NCBI RefSeq assembly: GCF_010998615.1
Contig: NZ_JAAEAH010000036.1
Span: 1 to 64,000, forward strand
Direction of reading: 5' to 3'
Source of the DNA: Myxococcus sp. CA023
GTDB lineage: Bacteria > Myxococcota > Myxococcia > Myxococcales > Myxococcaceae
DNA length: 64,000 bases
The position numbers were made by a program, and so were the translations under genes. Below, piece after piece: positions 51,373 to 60,463 of this stretch. Under the pieces are notes generated by a model. That model saw only the letters and a list, made by a program, of their open reading frames with translations. It was not told the origin of the DNA and ran no database searches. The number at the start of each line of letters is the position of its first letter. Position 1 is the stretch's first letter.

Positions 51373-52884
51373 CTACGGGCTGAACATGCCGGTGAGCACG
51401 CTGGCGCGGCCTCGAGGCAGCGAGCGCTTGAACGGGCTCGTCGCGAGGCTCGAGCCGGGCTGGTACCAGCTCTGGATTTCCGCGAAGTACGTCCCGCCCG
51501 CCCGCAGCACGTCCGGGGGCAGGTACACGCTCTGGAGATCCGTGTGCAGCATCGCCACGCGCGTCGCGGTGGTGGAGCCGTTGCTCGTGCCGAGCCGGTA
51601 GATGTTCACCACGTAGTTCGTGGCCGTGCCGATCAGCGGCTTCGACCAGCGCAGCGAGGCGTCGGTCCCCACGCCCGTGAGGTTCTGGAACGCGCCGCGC
51701 GTGTTCACCAGGGGCGCCTGCACCGGCCCGACGAGGGGCTCCACGGGCGCGGCGGTGAACGCGCTCGCCTCTTGCTCCACGCGGATGTCCACGCTCATGG
51801 TGTAGGGCGTCGCGGTTCCCAGCGCGTAGCTCTGCGTGAAGCCCGCGACGGCGGTCGCCACCTTCTGCCACGCCGCCGGGAGCGGGTTGTTGTAGGTCAT
51901 GCTCCCCGTGACGATGTCGGTCCGCTGCGCGTCAGGATTGAGCTTCACGAGCAGTGGCGGCCCGCTGATGGACGCGAACGCCGAGCTCAGCGCGGCCGGC
52001 CGGGCGGACATCCAGATCTCGTTGTACGTGCTGACCGCGCCCGGGTTCACCTGGGTGCGCATGGCTTCGAAGGCCGAGCGTCTCCAGTCCACCTCGAAGG
52101 TGCCTGTCGCGACGGGCTGGGTGAAGGTTCCGTTGACGGTGGTGGGCTGGCCCTCCACCTGCGTCATGCTCGCGTTGAGCACCTTGTGCATCGCGCGGTA
52201 GGACACTCCATTCGCGCTCGTCTGCAACCGCATCTGCGCGAGCGAGAACACATCCCCGCGGCTGCTGTCGAGCAGCACCGGGTTGAGCATGTGGGCGTAA
52301 TCGAAGCTCAGCCCGGAGAGCGACGTGGCGCCCGCCAGGGGGCGCCCCGTGGCGGCGCCGCCCATGTAGCCGAACGCGCCCGCGTTCAACGAATACATGT
52401 CCAGGAAGTCCCCCGGATGCCAGGGGGACAAGCCGGTGGCGGACACCGTCACGGGAGTGGGCAGCGAGGCGAAGGTGCCATCGCGGCCCCACTCCGTGGA
52501 GCCCAGATCGAACGCGCGGCCGGTGCTCACCAGGTAGCGCGAGCCCAGCTTCAGGTAGATGCGGCCGGAAGGGACGTTCGGCACGGAGATGGTGCCGTCC
52601 GCAGAGCCCGTGCCCGGATAGGCCGTGAACGCCCCGGTCGATGAGTCCCGCAGGTATGCCACCACCGACGTGGCGGACTGGTCGTAAGGCTTCGTCTCGT
52701 TGCCCGACGTGGCGACGAAGGTGACCGGGCTGGTACCGGTGACATGGGTGACCAGGCCTTGGGTGACCTGGGAGGTCGCGTCCGTCGATACAGAGGATTC
52801 CACCGCCTCGGCCTCGTCGAGCCCCGCGCAGCCGACCCCTGTCATGCCGACCAAAAGCCCGAGGGAAATCAATGACATATTCAT
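51373..52884 (-). CDS. lipoprotein of unknown function, bracketed by direct repeats
   Basis: 503 residues. Lipobox at LLVGMTGVGCAG. The mature protein is Ser/Thr/Ala/Gly-rich and beta-rich: an N-terminal module (TSPVTFVATSGNETKPYDQS; GRIYLKLGSRYLVSTGRAFD) resembling carboxypeptidase-regulatory or Ig-like folds, a long central part (FDYAHMLNPVLLDSSRGDVF), and a C-terminal fibronectin type III-like module (LRWSKPLIGTATNYVVNIYR; LRAGGTYFAEIQSWYQPGSS). No catalytic motif. Probably exposed on the outer membrane. It stands alone between 57-bp direct repeats, which hints that it was inserted or duplicated as a unit. Confidence 0.8.
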   Translation of the reverse strand: MNMSLISLGLLVGMTGVGCAGLDEAEAVESSVSTDATSQVTQGLVTHVTGTSPVTFVATSGNETKPYDQSATSVVAYLRDSSTGAFTAYPGTGSADGTISVPNVPSGRIYLKLGSRYLVSTGRAFDLGSTEWGRDGTFASLPTPVTVSATGLSPWHPGDFLDMYSLNAGAFGYMGGAATGRPLAGATSLSGLSFDYAHMLNPVLLDSSRGDVFSLAQMRLQTSANGVSYRAMHKVLNASMTQVEGQPTTVNGTFTQPVATGTFEVDWRRSAFEAMRTQVNPGAVSTYNEIWMSARPAALSSAFASISGPPLLVKLNPDAQRTDIVTGSMTYNNPLPAAWQKVATAVAGFTQSYALGTATPYTMSVDIRVEQEASAFTAAPVEPLVGPVQAPLVNTRGAFQNLTGVGTDASLRWSKPLIGTATNYVVNIYRLGTSNGSTTATRVAMLHTDLQSVYLPPDVLRAGGTYFAEIQSWYQPGSSLATSPFKRSLPRGRASVLTGMFSP

Positions 52885-53111
52885 TGTGAAGGAAACCCTT
52901 TCGGCGACGGCCCGAATAGCGCCGTGCAGGGAGATTCATACCGGGTCGGTCTGACTTTTCCGGGAGCGCTTCGACTCCAAATTTCCCTCGGGGATATGAA
53001 AGCAAACGCGCTTGTCGGCAGGTGAGCCCGGCAACGGACTCTGTGATGACTGGCGCCATTCGCCTGGTGACTGCGGTCACCGCCGGGGGCCTGGAGCGCG
53101 TTGCGTGGTGC

Positions 53112-53167
53112 CATCCCCTCGCCTCCCTGCCTTGCTCCCCGCAGAATGGCGAAAGTCGAGTCTGAGC
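53112..53167. repeat. 57-bp direct repeat, copy 2
   Basis: Same orientation as copy 1 and 1.86 kb from it. Like copy 1, it follows directly after a terminator hairpin of a - strand gene, here the aldehyde dehydrogenase. Confidence 0.85.
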
Positions 53168-53175
53168 GCGGGCGC

Positions 53176-53205
53176 CGGCCTCCTGGAGAACCCGCCAGGA
53201 GGCCG
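53176..53205 (-). terminator. hairpin after the aldehyde dehydrogenase gene
   Basis: CGGCCTCCTGG and CCAGGAGGCCG form a perfect 11-bp stem with an 8-base loop, 11 bases after the stop of the beta-oxidation operon's last gene. Confidence 0.65.
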
Positions 53206-53216
53206 CGGCCTTCGCG

Positions 53217-54623
53217 TCACAGGAAGCGTTTGAAGAGGTCCAGCTTCCCCGTGTAGGGCGGGTAGCGCAGCTTCAGGTCGAGCAGGAAGGGCCGCTTCAC
53301 CACACCCTTGCGGTGGCTGAAGGCGTCGAAGCTGGCCTGACCGTGGTAGCCGCCGGTGCCGGACTCCCCCACGCCTCCGAAAGACAGGCCCTTCGCCGCG
53401 AAGTGGACGCACACGTCGTTGGCCACCGCGCCGCCGCTCGACGTCTCCGTGAGGACGCGCTCGTTCACCGCCGCGTCCTTGGAGAAGGTGTAGAGCGCCA
53501 GCGGCTTCGGCCTCGCGCGGACGAAGCGGATGGCCTCGTCGATGCTCGGACAGTCCACCAGCGGCAGCAGGGGCCCGAAAATCTCCTCCTGCATCAGCGG
53601 GCTGGACAGCGGCGCGTCGGTGATGACGGTGGGCGCGAAGAAGCGGCTGTCCGCGTCCCGCTCACCGCCAAAGGCCACTGTCCCGTCCTGCGCCAGCTTC
53701 GAGACGCGCTCGAAGTGCCGCGAATTGATGATGCGGCCATAGTCGCGGCTCTCACGCGCGTTCGCGCCGTAGAAGCCGGTGACGGCCTTCTGGACCAGCT
53801 CCGTGAAGCGGCCCTTGAGCTCGGGTGGAATGAGCACGTAGTCCGGGGCGATGCAGGTCTGCCCGGCGTTGAGGTACTTGCCCCAGGCGATGCGGCGCGC
53901 GGTGACTTCCAGGTCCGCGCTCTTGTCGATGATGCATGGGCTCTTGCCGCCCAGCTCCAGCACGGTGGGCGTCAGGTGCTTCGCCGCGGCCTCCGCCACC
54001 ACCCGGCCCACCTGGGGACCGCCGGTGAAGAAGATGAGGTCCCAGCGCTCGTCGAGCAGGGCGCGGCTCTCCTCCGCGCCGCCTTCCACGACGGCGACGA
54101 CGTCCTCGGGGAAGGCTTCTTTCAGCATCCGCGCGAGCACGGCGGACGTCGCCGGTGACAGCTCGCTGGGCTTCAGCACGGCGGTACAGCCCGCGGCGAG
54201 CGCCCCGATGAGCGGAGCAATCGCCAACTGATAGGGGTAGTTCCACGGGGCGATGATGAGCGTCACGCCCAGCGGGTCCGAGTACTGCCAGACGCGCGCG
54301 GGTTGGATGGCGAGCGGCGCCGCCCCCTTGCGCGGCGCCATCCACGCCTTCACGTTCTTCAGCGCGTCCTTCAGCTCCCCGTAGATGCTGCCCACCTCCG
54401 TGAGGTAGGCCTCCTCGGGGCTCTTGGAGAGGTCCGACTGCAGGGCGGCGAGAATCTCCGCCTCGTACTTGCGTGCCGCCCGTTCGAGCACCTGCAACTG
54501 CTCCCGTCGCCACGCCAGCGGCAGCGTGGCACGGGTCTCGAAACGGGCCCGCTGCTTCTCGACGAGCGCCTTCGCATCGAACGAAGGTGGAACGGCAGCG
54601 AGACGACTGGAGCCCTGCGTCAT
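53217..54623 (-). CDS. aldehyde dehydrogenase, ALDH3-like
   Basis: 468 residues. NAD(P)-binding and catalytic landmarks: IIAPWNYPYQLAIAPLIGAL, FFTGGPQVGRVVAEAAAKHL, general-base region VLELGGKSPCI, catalytic Cys257 (LNAGQTCIAPDYVL), EEIFGPLLPLV and SGGAVANDVCVHFAAKGLSF. Length and the absence of an N-terminal extension fit ALDH3 (fatty or aromatic aldehydes to acids). It ends in FKRFL without a long hydrophobic tail, so probably soluble. It is 23 bases after the fadJ-like gene and likely oxidises fatty aldehydes for the same pathway. Confidence 0.93.
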   Translation of the reverse strand: MTQGSSRLAAVPPSFDAKALVEKQRARFETRATLPLAWRREQLQVLERAARKYEAEILAALQSDLSKSPEEAYLTEVGSIYGELKDALKNVKAWMAPRKGAAPLAIQPARVWQYSDPLGVTLIIAPWNYPYQLAIAPLIGALAAGCTAVLKPSELSPATSAVLARMLKEAFPEDVVAVVEGGAEESRALLDERWDLIFFTGGPQVGRVVAEAAAKHLTPTVLELGGKSPCIIDKSADLEVTARRIAWGKYLNAGQTCIAPDYVLIPPELKGRFTELVQKAVTGFYGANARESRDYGRIINSRHFERVSKLAQDGTVAFGGERDADSRFFAPTVITDAPLSSPLMQEEIFGPLLPLVDCPSIDEAIRFVRARPKPLALYTFSKDAAVNERVLTETSSGGAVANDVCVHFAAKGLSFGGVGESGTGGYHGQASFDAFSHRKGVVKRPFLLDLKLRYPPYTGKLDLFKRFL

Positions 54624-54646
54624 CGGACCTCTCCTTGTGTGAGCTG

Positions 54647-56824
54647 CTACTTCAAGAGTTCGCCTCTTTCGGCCTTCTCGACGAGCGACGCCGGCGGCTC
54701 GAAGTGCGCACCGTAGCGCTGCGCGAGCTCACGCGCGCGGGCAATGAAGCCCCGCGGCCCGTTGCCCGTCCGGCCCTCATAGCCGTTGATGAACTGCGCC
54801 ACGCCGCCCGTCCACGCCGGGAAGCCGATGCCGAGGATGGAGCCGATGTTCGCGTCCGCGGCGGAGCGCAGCACGCCTTCGTCGAAGCAGCGCACCGTGT
54901 CGATGGCCTCGGCGAACAGCATCCGCTCCTTCATGTCCTCGAAGGGGATGCTGTGGCCGGGCTTGGTGAAGTGCTGCGCCAGCCCCGCCCACAGGCCCGT
55001 GCGCTTGCCGTCCACGTAGTCGTAGAACCCGCCGCCGGTGGAGCGGCCCTTGCGCTGGTGCTGGTCAACCATCGCGTCCATCACGGCGTAGCTGCTGTGC
55101 TCCGCCCAGGGCTTGCCCTCCGCCAGGATGGCCGCCTTCGTCTCCTGACGAATCTTGCGCGGCAGCGTCAGCGTGAGTTCGTCCACCAACTGGAGCGGGG
55201 CGGCGGGGTAGCCCGCCTGGAGGCCGGCCTGCTCGATGGAGGCGGGCGAGATGCCCTCGCCCACCATGGCGATGGCCTCGTTGAGGAAGGTGCCGATGAC
55301 GCGGCTGGTGAAGAAGCCCCGGCTGTCGTTGACGACGATGGGCGTCTTCCCAATCTGCACCGCGATGTCGATGGCCTTCGCGAGCGTGGCGTCGCTCGTC
55401 TTCTTGCCCGCGATGAGCTCCAGCAGCGGCATCTTGTCCACGGGCGAGAAGAAGTGCATGCCCACGAAGTCCTCCGTCCGCTTCACGCCCTCGGCGAGCA
55501 CGGAGATGGGCAGCGTGGACGTGTTGGACCCGAGCACCGCGTCCGTGGCGACCACGTCCTGCACTTCCTGGAAGACCTGGTGCTTGAGCTTCACGTCCTC
55601 GAATACGGCCTCGATGACGAGGTCACACCCCTTGAGGTCGGCGGCGTCCGTGGTGGGGTGGATTCGCGCCAGCAGCGCGTCCCCCTTCTCCTTCGTGGAC
55701 TTGCCCTTCTGAATGGCCTTCTCCACCAGCTTGACGGAGTACTGCTTGCCCTTCTCCGCCGACGCGAGGCTCACGTCCTTGAGCACCACGTCGATGCCGG
55801 CCTTGGCGCAGACGTAGGCGATGCCCGCGCCCATCATCCCCGCGCCCAGCACGCCCACCTTCTTCGCGGTGTGCTGCGGGTAGTCCTTGGGACGGCCGCC
55901 ACCGGAGTTGATGTGCTGCATGTCGAAGAAGAACGCCTGAATCATGTTCTTCGCGACCTGCCCGGTGACGAGCTCCGTGAAGTAGCGCGACTCCACGGTG
56001 AACGCGGTGTCCACGTCCACCTGCGTGCTCTCCACGGCCGTGGCCATGATGGCGCGGGGCGCCGGCATGTTCGCGCCCTTGAGCTGCTTGCGCAGGTTCG
56101 CGGGGAACGCGGGCAGGTTCGCCGCCAGGCCCGGAGACGACGGCGTTCCGCCCGGAATCTTGTAGCCCTTCTGGTCCCACGGCTGCTGCGCGGTGGGATG
56201 GGCCTTCACCCACGCCTTGGCCGCGGGTAGCAGCGCCTCCACGGAGTCCACCACGTCATGGACCAGGCCGACCTCCTTCGCCTCCTGCGGGCGGTAGCGC
56301 TGGCCCTGGAGCAGCACCTTCATCAGCGCGTCCACGATGCCCAGCATCCGCACCGTGCGCACAACGCCGCCGCCACCGGGCAAGAGGCCCAGCGTGACTT
56401 CCGGCAGACCCACCTGGGCGCCCTTCACGTCCGCGATGATGCGGTGGTGGCAGGCGAGCGCGATCTCCAGCCCGCCGCCCAGCGCCGCGCCGTTGATGGC
56501 CGCGACCACGGGCTTGCCCAGCGTCTCCAGCGTGCGCAGCTGCGCCTTGATTTCCTGCCCCAGCTCGAAGGCCTGCTTCGCGTCCTCCTTGCGCACCTTC
56601 TGCAGGTCCTTCAAATCACCACCGGCGAAGAAGGTCTTCTTCGCGGAGGTGAGGATGACACCGGTGACGGTGTCATTCTCCTTGACCAACCGGTCCACCG
56701 TCGCGCGCATGGACTTCAGGTACGCGGCGTTCATGGTGTTCGCGGACTGGTTCGGGTCATCCAACGTCAAGACGACGATGCCGTCGGCGTCCTTGTCCCA
56801 GCGGATGGTGTTCTGCTCGCTCAT
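54647..56824 (-). CDS. fadJ: fatty acid oxidation complex alpha subunit (enoyl-CoA hydratase / 3-hydroxyacyl-CoA dehydrogenase)
   Basis: 725 residues from ATG 56824. Residues 1-200 are a crotonase domain: VTGVILTSAKKTFFAGGDLK and AAINGAALGGGLEIALACHH form the oxyanion hole. From about 330 a Rossmann NAD site, VGVLGAGMMGAGIAYVCAKA, starts the 3-hydroxyacyl-CoA dehydrogenase (SNTSTLPISVLAEG; VGMHFFSPVDKMPLLELIAG; two C-terminal helical domains with GFFTSRVIGTFLNEAIAMVG). It catalyses steps two and three of beta-oxidation. FadJ and FadB types are hard to separate; no N-terminal FadB isomerase features are obvious. It follows the thiolase gene by 40 bases. Confidence 0.93.
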   Translation of the reverse strand: MSEQNTIRWDKDADGIVVLTLDDPNQSANTMNAAYLKSMRATVDRLVKENDTVTGVILTSAKKTFFAGGDLKDLQKVRKEDAKQAFELGQEIKAQLRTLETLGKPVVAAINGAALGGGLEIALACHHRIIADVKGAQVGLPEVTLGLLPGGGGVVRTVRMLGIVDALMKVLLQGQRYRPQEAKEVGLVHDVVDSVEALLPAAKAWVKAHPTAQQPWDQKGYKIPGGTPSSPGLAANLPAFPANLRKQLKGANMPAPRAIMATAVESTQVDVDTAFTVESRYFTELVTGQVAKNMIQAFFFDMQHINSGGGRPKDYPQHTAKKVGVLGAGMMGAGIAYVCAKAGIDVVLKDVSLASAEKGKQYSVKLVEKAIQKGKSTKEKGDALLARIHPTTDAADLKGCDLVIEAVFEDVKLKHQVFQEVQDVVATDAVLGSNTSTLPISVLAEGVKRTEDFVGMHFFSPVDKMPLLELIAGKKTSDATLAKAIDIAVQIGKTPIVVNDSRGFFTSRVIGTFLNEAIAMVGEGISPASIEQAGLQAGYPAAPLQLVDELTLTLPRKIRQETKAAILAEGKPWAEHSSYAVMDAMVDQHQRKGRSTGGGFYDYVDGKRTGLWAGLAQHFTKPGHSIPFEDMKERMLFAEAIDTVRCFDEGVLRSAADANIGSILGIGFPAWTGGVAQFINGYEGRTGNGPRGFIARARELAQRYGAHFEPPASLVEKAERGELLK

Positions 56825-56864
56825 GGGGTTCGCTCGAATCCTGTCGAAGTGTTGGAAGAGAAGC

Positions 56865-58076
56865 TCAGACGCGCTCGATGAGGGTGGCCACGCCCATGCC
56901 ACCACCGACGCACAAGGTGATGACCGCGCGGCGCGCCTTGCGTCGCTCCAGCTCGTCCACCATCGTCCCCAGAATCATCGCGCCCGTGGCGCCCAGCGGG
57001 TGCCCCATGGCGATGGCGCCGCCGTTCACATTCAGCTTCTCGTCCGGAATGCCGAGGTCCTTCTGGTACTTGAGCACCACCGAGGCGAAGGCCTCGTTGA
57101 GTTCGAACAGGTCGATGTCCTTCACCGACAGGCCCGCAATCTCCAGCAGCTTCTGGGTGGCCGGAATCGGGCCGGTGAGCATGATGGTGGGGTCCGAGCC
57201 GGACGTGGCCACCGCGGCGATGCGCGCGCGCGGCGTGAGGCCCAGCGACTTGCCCACCTGCTCGGAGCCGATGAGCACCAGCGCCGCGCCGTCCACGATG
57301 CCCGACGAGTTGCCCGGCGTGTGGACGTGCTCGATGCGCTCCACGAAGTGGTACTTCTGCAAGGCCACCGCGTCGAAGCCGCCCGCCTCGCCCATGACGG
57401 AGAAGGACGGGTTGAGCTTGCCGAGCGACGCCACGGTGGAGTCCGGGCGCATGAGCTCGTCATGGTCCAGCACGGTGAGGCCATTCTGGTCCACCACCGG
57501 GACGACGGAGTTCTTGAAGTACCCGCCGGCCCACGCCTGGGCCGCCAGTTGCTGCGAACGGGCCGCGTAGCGGTCCACGTCCTCGCGCGTGAAGCCCTCA
57601 ATGGTGGCGATGAGGTCCGCGGAGATGCCCTGCGGGACGAAGTAGGTGTCGAAGTTGGTGGCCGGGTCCATGGCCCAGGCGCCGCCGTCCGAGCCCATGG
57701 GCACGCGCGACATGCTCTCCACGCCGCCCGCGATGACCAGGTGCTCCCAGCCCGAGCGCACCTGCTGGGCGGCCATGTTCACCGCCGTGAGGCCGGACGC
57801 GCAGAAGCGGTTGAGCTGCACGCCGCCCACCGTCTCTGGCAGCCCCGCCGCCAGCACCAGGGTACGGGCGATGTCGGCGCCCTGCTCACCCACCGGCGAC
57901 ACGACGCCGAGCACCACGTCGTCGATGCGCTTGGGGTCCAGGTTCGGGTGACGCTTCTTGAGCGCGTCCACCAGCCCGGTGAGCAGCGTGATGGGCTTGG
58001 TACCGTGCAGCGCGCCTTTCCTGCCCTTGCCGCGAGGGGTCCGGACGGCGTCGAAGATGAATGCTTCCTGGCTCAC
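56865..58076 (-). CDS. fadI: acetyl-CoA C-acyltransferase (thiolase)
   Basis: 403 residues. Active-site Cys92 ([15 protein letters not shown]), [20 protein letters not shown], His in [19 protein letters not shown] and second Cys in [19 protein letters not shown]: a complete degradative thiolase. It cleaves 3-ketoacyl-CoA with CoA to acetyl-CoA. First intact gene of the operon thiolase-fadJ-aldehyde dehydrogenase; a broken acyl-CoA dehydrogenase gene sits immediately upstream. FadA versus FadI is not resolved. Confidence 0.93.
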   Translation of the reverse strand: MSQEAFIFDAVRTPRGKGRKGALHGTKPITLLTGLVDALKKRHPNLDPKRIDDVVLGVVSPVGEQGADIARTLVLAAGLPETVGGVQLNRFCASGLTAVNMAAQQVRSGWEHLVIAGGVESMSRVPMGSDGGAWAMDPATNFDTYFVPQGISADLIATIEGFTREDVDRYAARSQQLAAQAWAGGYFKNSVVPVVDQNGLTVLDHDELMRPDSTVASLGKLNPSFSVMGEAGGFDAVALQKYHFVERIEHVHTPGNSSGIVDGAALVLIGSEQVGKSLGLTPRARIAAVATSGSDPTIMLTGPIPATQKLLEIAGLSVKDIDLFELNEAFASVVLKYQKDLGIPDEKLNVNGGAIAMGHPLGATGAMILGTMVDELERRKARRAVITLCVGGGMGVATLIERV

Positions 58077-58106
58077 GAAGAGCCTCCTTGGGACGGGGAT
58101 GTGGGT

Positions 58107-58470
58107 CTAAAGGGAACGGGCGACGAGCTCTTTCATGACCTCGTTCGCGCCGGCAAGGATTCGCGGCACACGCGTGTCCGCGAACAGGTGGGCGATGGGG
58201 TACTCCTTCATGTACCCGTACCCCCCGAACAACTGCAAGCAACGGTCGGCGACGATGCACGCCTGGTCCGCCACCCAATATTTCGCCATCGTGTACGCCG
58301 GGTGCAGCCCCAGCCGGCGCGGCGAGAGGTTGACCGGCGGACAGCGACAGGATGTGCGGATGCGGCGCCGGGGCGCTGGCGTTGTTCACGCAGAAGTCGA
58401 TGCCGCCAAAGCGCGCCACGGCCCTTGTCACGCGCTCCCCGCTGTCCGCGTCGGCGCTGCCCTCGGATTG
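58107..58470 (-). pseudogene. chimeric remnant: short-chain dehydrogenase fused to acyl-CoA dehydrogenase
   Basis: Reading the - strand from 58470, the sequence first matches the middle of an SDR enzyme: ERVTRAVARFGGIDFCVNNA, then PHPHILSLS; after a small deletion near 58335 another frame continues NLSPRRLGLHPAYTMAKY. Right at MAKY the sequence becomes the last 60 residues of an acyl-CoA dehydrogenase (YWVADQACIVADRCLQLFGG to LAGANEVMKELVARSL) and ends normally at 58107, 30 bases before the thiolase start. SDR and acyl-CoA dehydrogenase proteins share an AKY-type motif here, so the join looks like recombination through short homology. The product cannot be functional. Confidence 0.8.
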
Positions 58471-58689
58471 CGACGTGCAGTGTGCCGACGAAGCGCCCTG
58501 CTCGCTCGTTTGTGCGGTGCCCTGGGGGGAGTCGCATCATCACCTGTGAGCGATGGTTCAGCGACTACGAACTGGGCGACACGTGCACGCCGGACGCCCA
58601 GATTCCTTCCGAGGAGGAGGATGAACTGTCGTCGGTGGAGCCGCGCCAGAGCAACGAGCCCGGCATGGCGGCGGCATCGAGGGTGGGCT

Positions 58690-58990
58690 CGATTGCGCGA
58701 ACAGGTGCGGCCCCAGATGCCCCCCGGGTTCGCGTTGATGCCCGAGACCAAGTTTGGCCCGATGACCGGACGCGCCTCCGGAACCTTTGGACAGCTACAT
58801 CTTCAAGCGTGGACCCTGAGCCTCCGCCGTGAAGCGCTGAAACAACTGCGGCAAGCAGGATTGCAAGGGCTGAACGGCTGCCCGATGCAACTCAAGCGAA
58901 GCGGAAGGAACCCGCCCGAGCTGCTCGAACTCCAGCTGACGCCCTGTGGACGCGTCCACCCGGACTGCCTTCCGTCCGTCAGGTCCCGGT
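58690..58990 (+). pseudogene. double-CXXCG motif protein (TIGR02264-like) remnant
   Basis: The frame from 58690 reads RLREQVRPQMPPGFALMPET, FGPMTGRASGTFGQLHLQAW and NPPELLELQLTPCGRVHPDC, like the middle of the myxobacterial double-CXXCG paralogue family. The upstream frame with the first CXXCG and the downstream part with the second are not found. Codon choice (TTT, AAA, CAA, CTA) is less GC-biased than in neighbours. Flanking 58471-58689 and 58991-59256 have no recognisable gene, although the frame around 58530-58650 (ITCERWFSDYELGDTCTPDA) may be another fragment. Confidence 0.55.
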
Positions 58991-59256
58991 CCGCTGACCC
59001 ACGGCCACGAACAACGACGCATCAGGCAAACCGCTCCCTGCCCCCAGCGAAGCGCGGGAGGTGTGGATACATATCGCGGACAGCCATTTGAATGAGCCGG
59101 GCGTGCGGGGAAGGCCCGGGGACAACCCACATCTTCAGCCTGGATGCGGCGGCCGCCGCGTTCGGACAGGCTGGGACTTCCACGGCATCCTCCCGAGGGG
59201 TAGGAGGAAAAGCCGCCACTGCGCGCGGCACGGGGGCGCCGCGAAGACGTCAGCGC

Positions 59257-60282
59257 CTAGCAGGCGCCACAGTCCGCGGCGCAGCTGTCCGGCGTGTTGC
59301 TGGTGCCGCAGCTCTCGGAGAGCTGGCACGTCCCATCACCGCACTTGTAGATGTCCTGGGGACGGATGCGGGTGGTGAGCGGGCGGTACGTCACGCCGTT
59401 GTACGTGCAACGCGTGTAGTACGTCCGCGTGGAGTCCTGCTGGCAGTGCGTCAGGGCAGCCCCCACGTGGGTGATGACGGCCGCGCAGTCCGGGTCCCCG
59501 CTCCACGACGACAGGCCGCACGCGCGCACCGTGCTCTCGTCGTAGGCCAGATAGGGCGCGTCATTGGCCGCGAAGAGTCCCTGACCATTGAAGAGGTTGC
59601 CGAAGAAGACGGCCTCATTCTGGTTGTAGGTCTGCACTTCCTCGGCCGTCGTCGGAATGGCGGTGCCCTGCGAGTCCTTGCCCTGCACGGAGATGTTCAG
59701 GTGCACACCGTACTTGTTCACGTGTGCCGCCAGGCAACTCGACACCAGCTGCTGCTCGGACTCCGGGGCAACCGGGGCGCCCGGGCTCGACGGAGGCGGA
59801 GGCGTAGGGCTCGACCACGTCGGCGCCAGCCCCAGGGAACCCTGCCAGGTGTGCGTGGTGCCCGCATGCGTGTACGTCAGGGACTGGCCGGAGGCGAGCG
59901 CGCACCGGACGATGTATCGCATCACCTCCTCGGCCTTGACGGGGTCCGCGCTGAACCACGTGTTGAAACCATTCGTCGACAAGCCGTTCGTCGACAGTCC
60001 ATTCGTCGACAAGCCATTCGTGGATAGGCCGTTTGTCGACAAGCCGTTCGTCGACAGCCCGTTCGTGGACAAGCCATTGGTGGACAAGCCATTGGACGAC
60101 ACCAACTCGTCCGACTGGGTGCCCAGCGTCTCGCTCGCCGTATCCATCGGCTCCGCCGGGCCACACCCCACGGCGGCGACAAGAAGCAACGCTGGCAGCA
60201 GCTCCCACCGGTGCGCACAACGGCGCCCGGCGTAGGTGACCTTGGAGCTGGTACAGGTCTTCGAAGTGGGGTGGTGATACAT
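59257..60282 (-). CDS. lipoprotein with tandem NGLST pentapeptides and Cys-rich C-terminus
   Basis: 341 residues. Lipobox at LLLVAAVGCGP. Residues 62-106 are nine tandem pentapeptides, SSNGL, seven STNGL and STNGF (see the repeat entry). A globular part follows (NTWFSADPVKAEEVMRYIVR; YTHAGTTHTWQGSLGLAPTW; a Pro-rich stretch; DESTVRACGLSSWSGDPDCA), then a Cys-rich end (YKCGDGTCQLSESCGTSNTP, CAADCGAC), resembling small disulfide repeats of myxobacterial exported proteins. As I recall, myxobacteria have several proteins with NGLST runs; their function is unknown. Probably displayed on the outer surface. Confidence 0.85.
   Translation of the reverse strand: MYHHPTSKTCTSSKVTYAGRRCAHRWELLPALLLVAAVGCGPAEPMDTASETLGTQSDELVSSNGLSTNGLSTNGLSTNGLSTNGLSTNGLSTNGLSTNGLSTNGFNTWFSADPVKAEEVMRYIVRCALASGQSLTYTHAGTTHTWQGSLGLAPTWSSPTPPPPSSPGAPVAPESEQQLVSSCLAAHVNKYGVHLNISVQGKDSQGTAIPTTAEEVQTYNQNEAVFFGNLFNGQGLFAANDAPYLAYDESTVRACGLSSWSGDPDCAAVITHVGAALTHCQQDSTRTYYTRCTYNGVTYRPLTTRIRPQDIYKCGDGTCQLSESCGTSNTPDSCAADCGAC
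59965..60099. repeat. nine 15-bp tandem repeats encoding NGLST
   Basis: 135 bases = 9 x 15, in frame with the lipoprotein gene. Third bases differ between units (AAC/AAT, GGC/GGG/GGA, TTG/CTG/CTA, TCC/TCG, ACC/ACG/ACA) while the amino acids are constant apart from the two end units, a sign of selection on protein rather than recent slippage. Confidence 0.95.
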
Positions 60283-60463
60283 GGCTGCCTCCGGTTTTTG
60301 GGGGTAGCCGCGTTTCTCGCGGCCAAGATAACCGGTAGTCCTTCTTTTCCCCTCTGACAGGTGCCCTCTCGGGCAGTTCGCGCACGTCGGTCATGCGGCA
60401 AACACGTAGTCCGTGCGCCGGCTGACGCTCAGCATCCGCTCCGCCCAGCCGCCAACATTGCAG

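Larger units (their letters stand above)
52885..53216. other. 332-bp intergenic region with repeat and hairpin
   Basis: It holds the promoter side of the lipoprotein gene (no clear consensus; a less GC-rich patch at about 52860-53010), repeat copy 2 at 53112-53167 and the aldehyde dehydrogenase terminator at 53176-53205. I see no gene. Confidence 0.6.

Noticed and set aside
58135-59091. A 318-codon + strand gene
   Set aside because: Its first part is antisense to the SDR/acyl-CoA dehydrogenase remnant; only the stretch from about 58690 resembles a known family.
59965-60099. CRISPR-like array
   Set aside because: The 15-bp units have no spacers, are in frame and encode a protein repeat.
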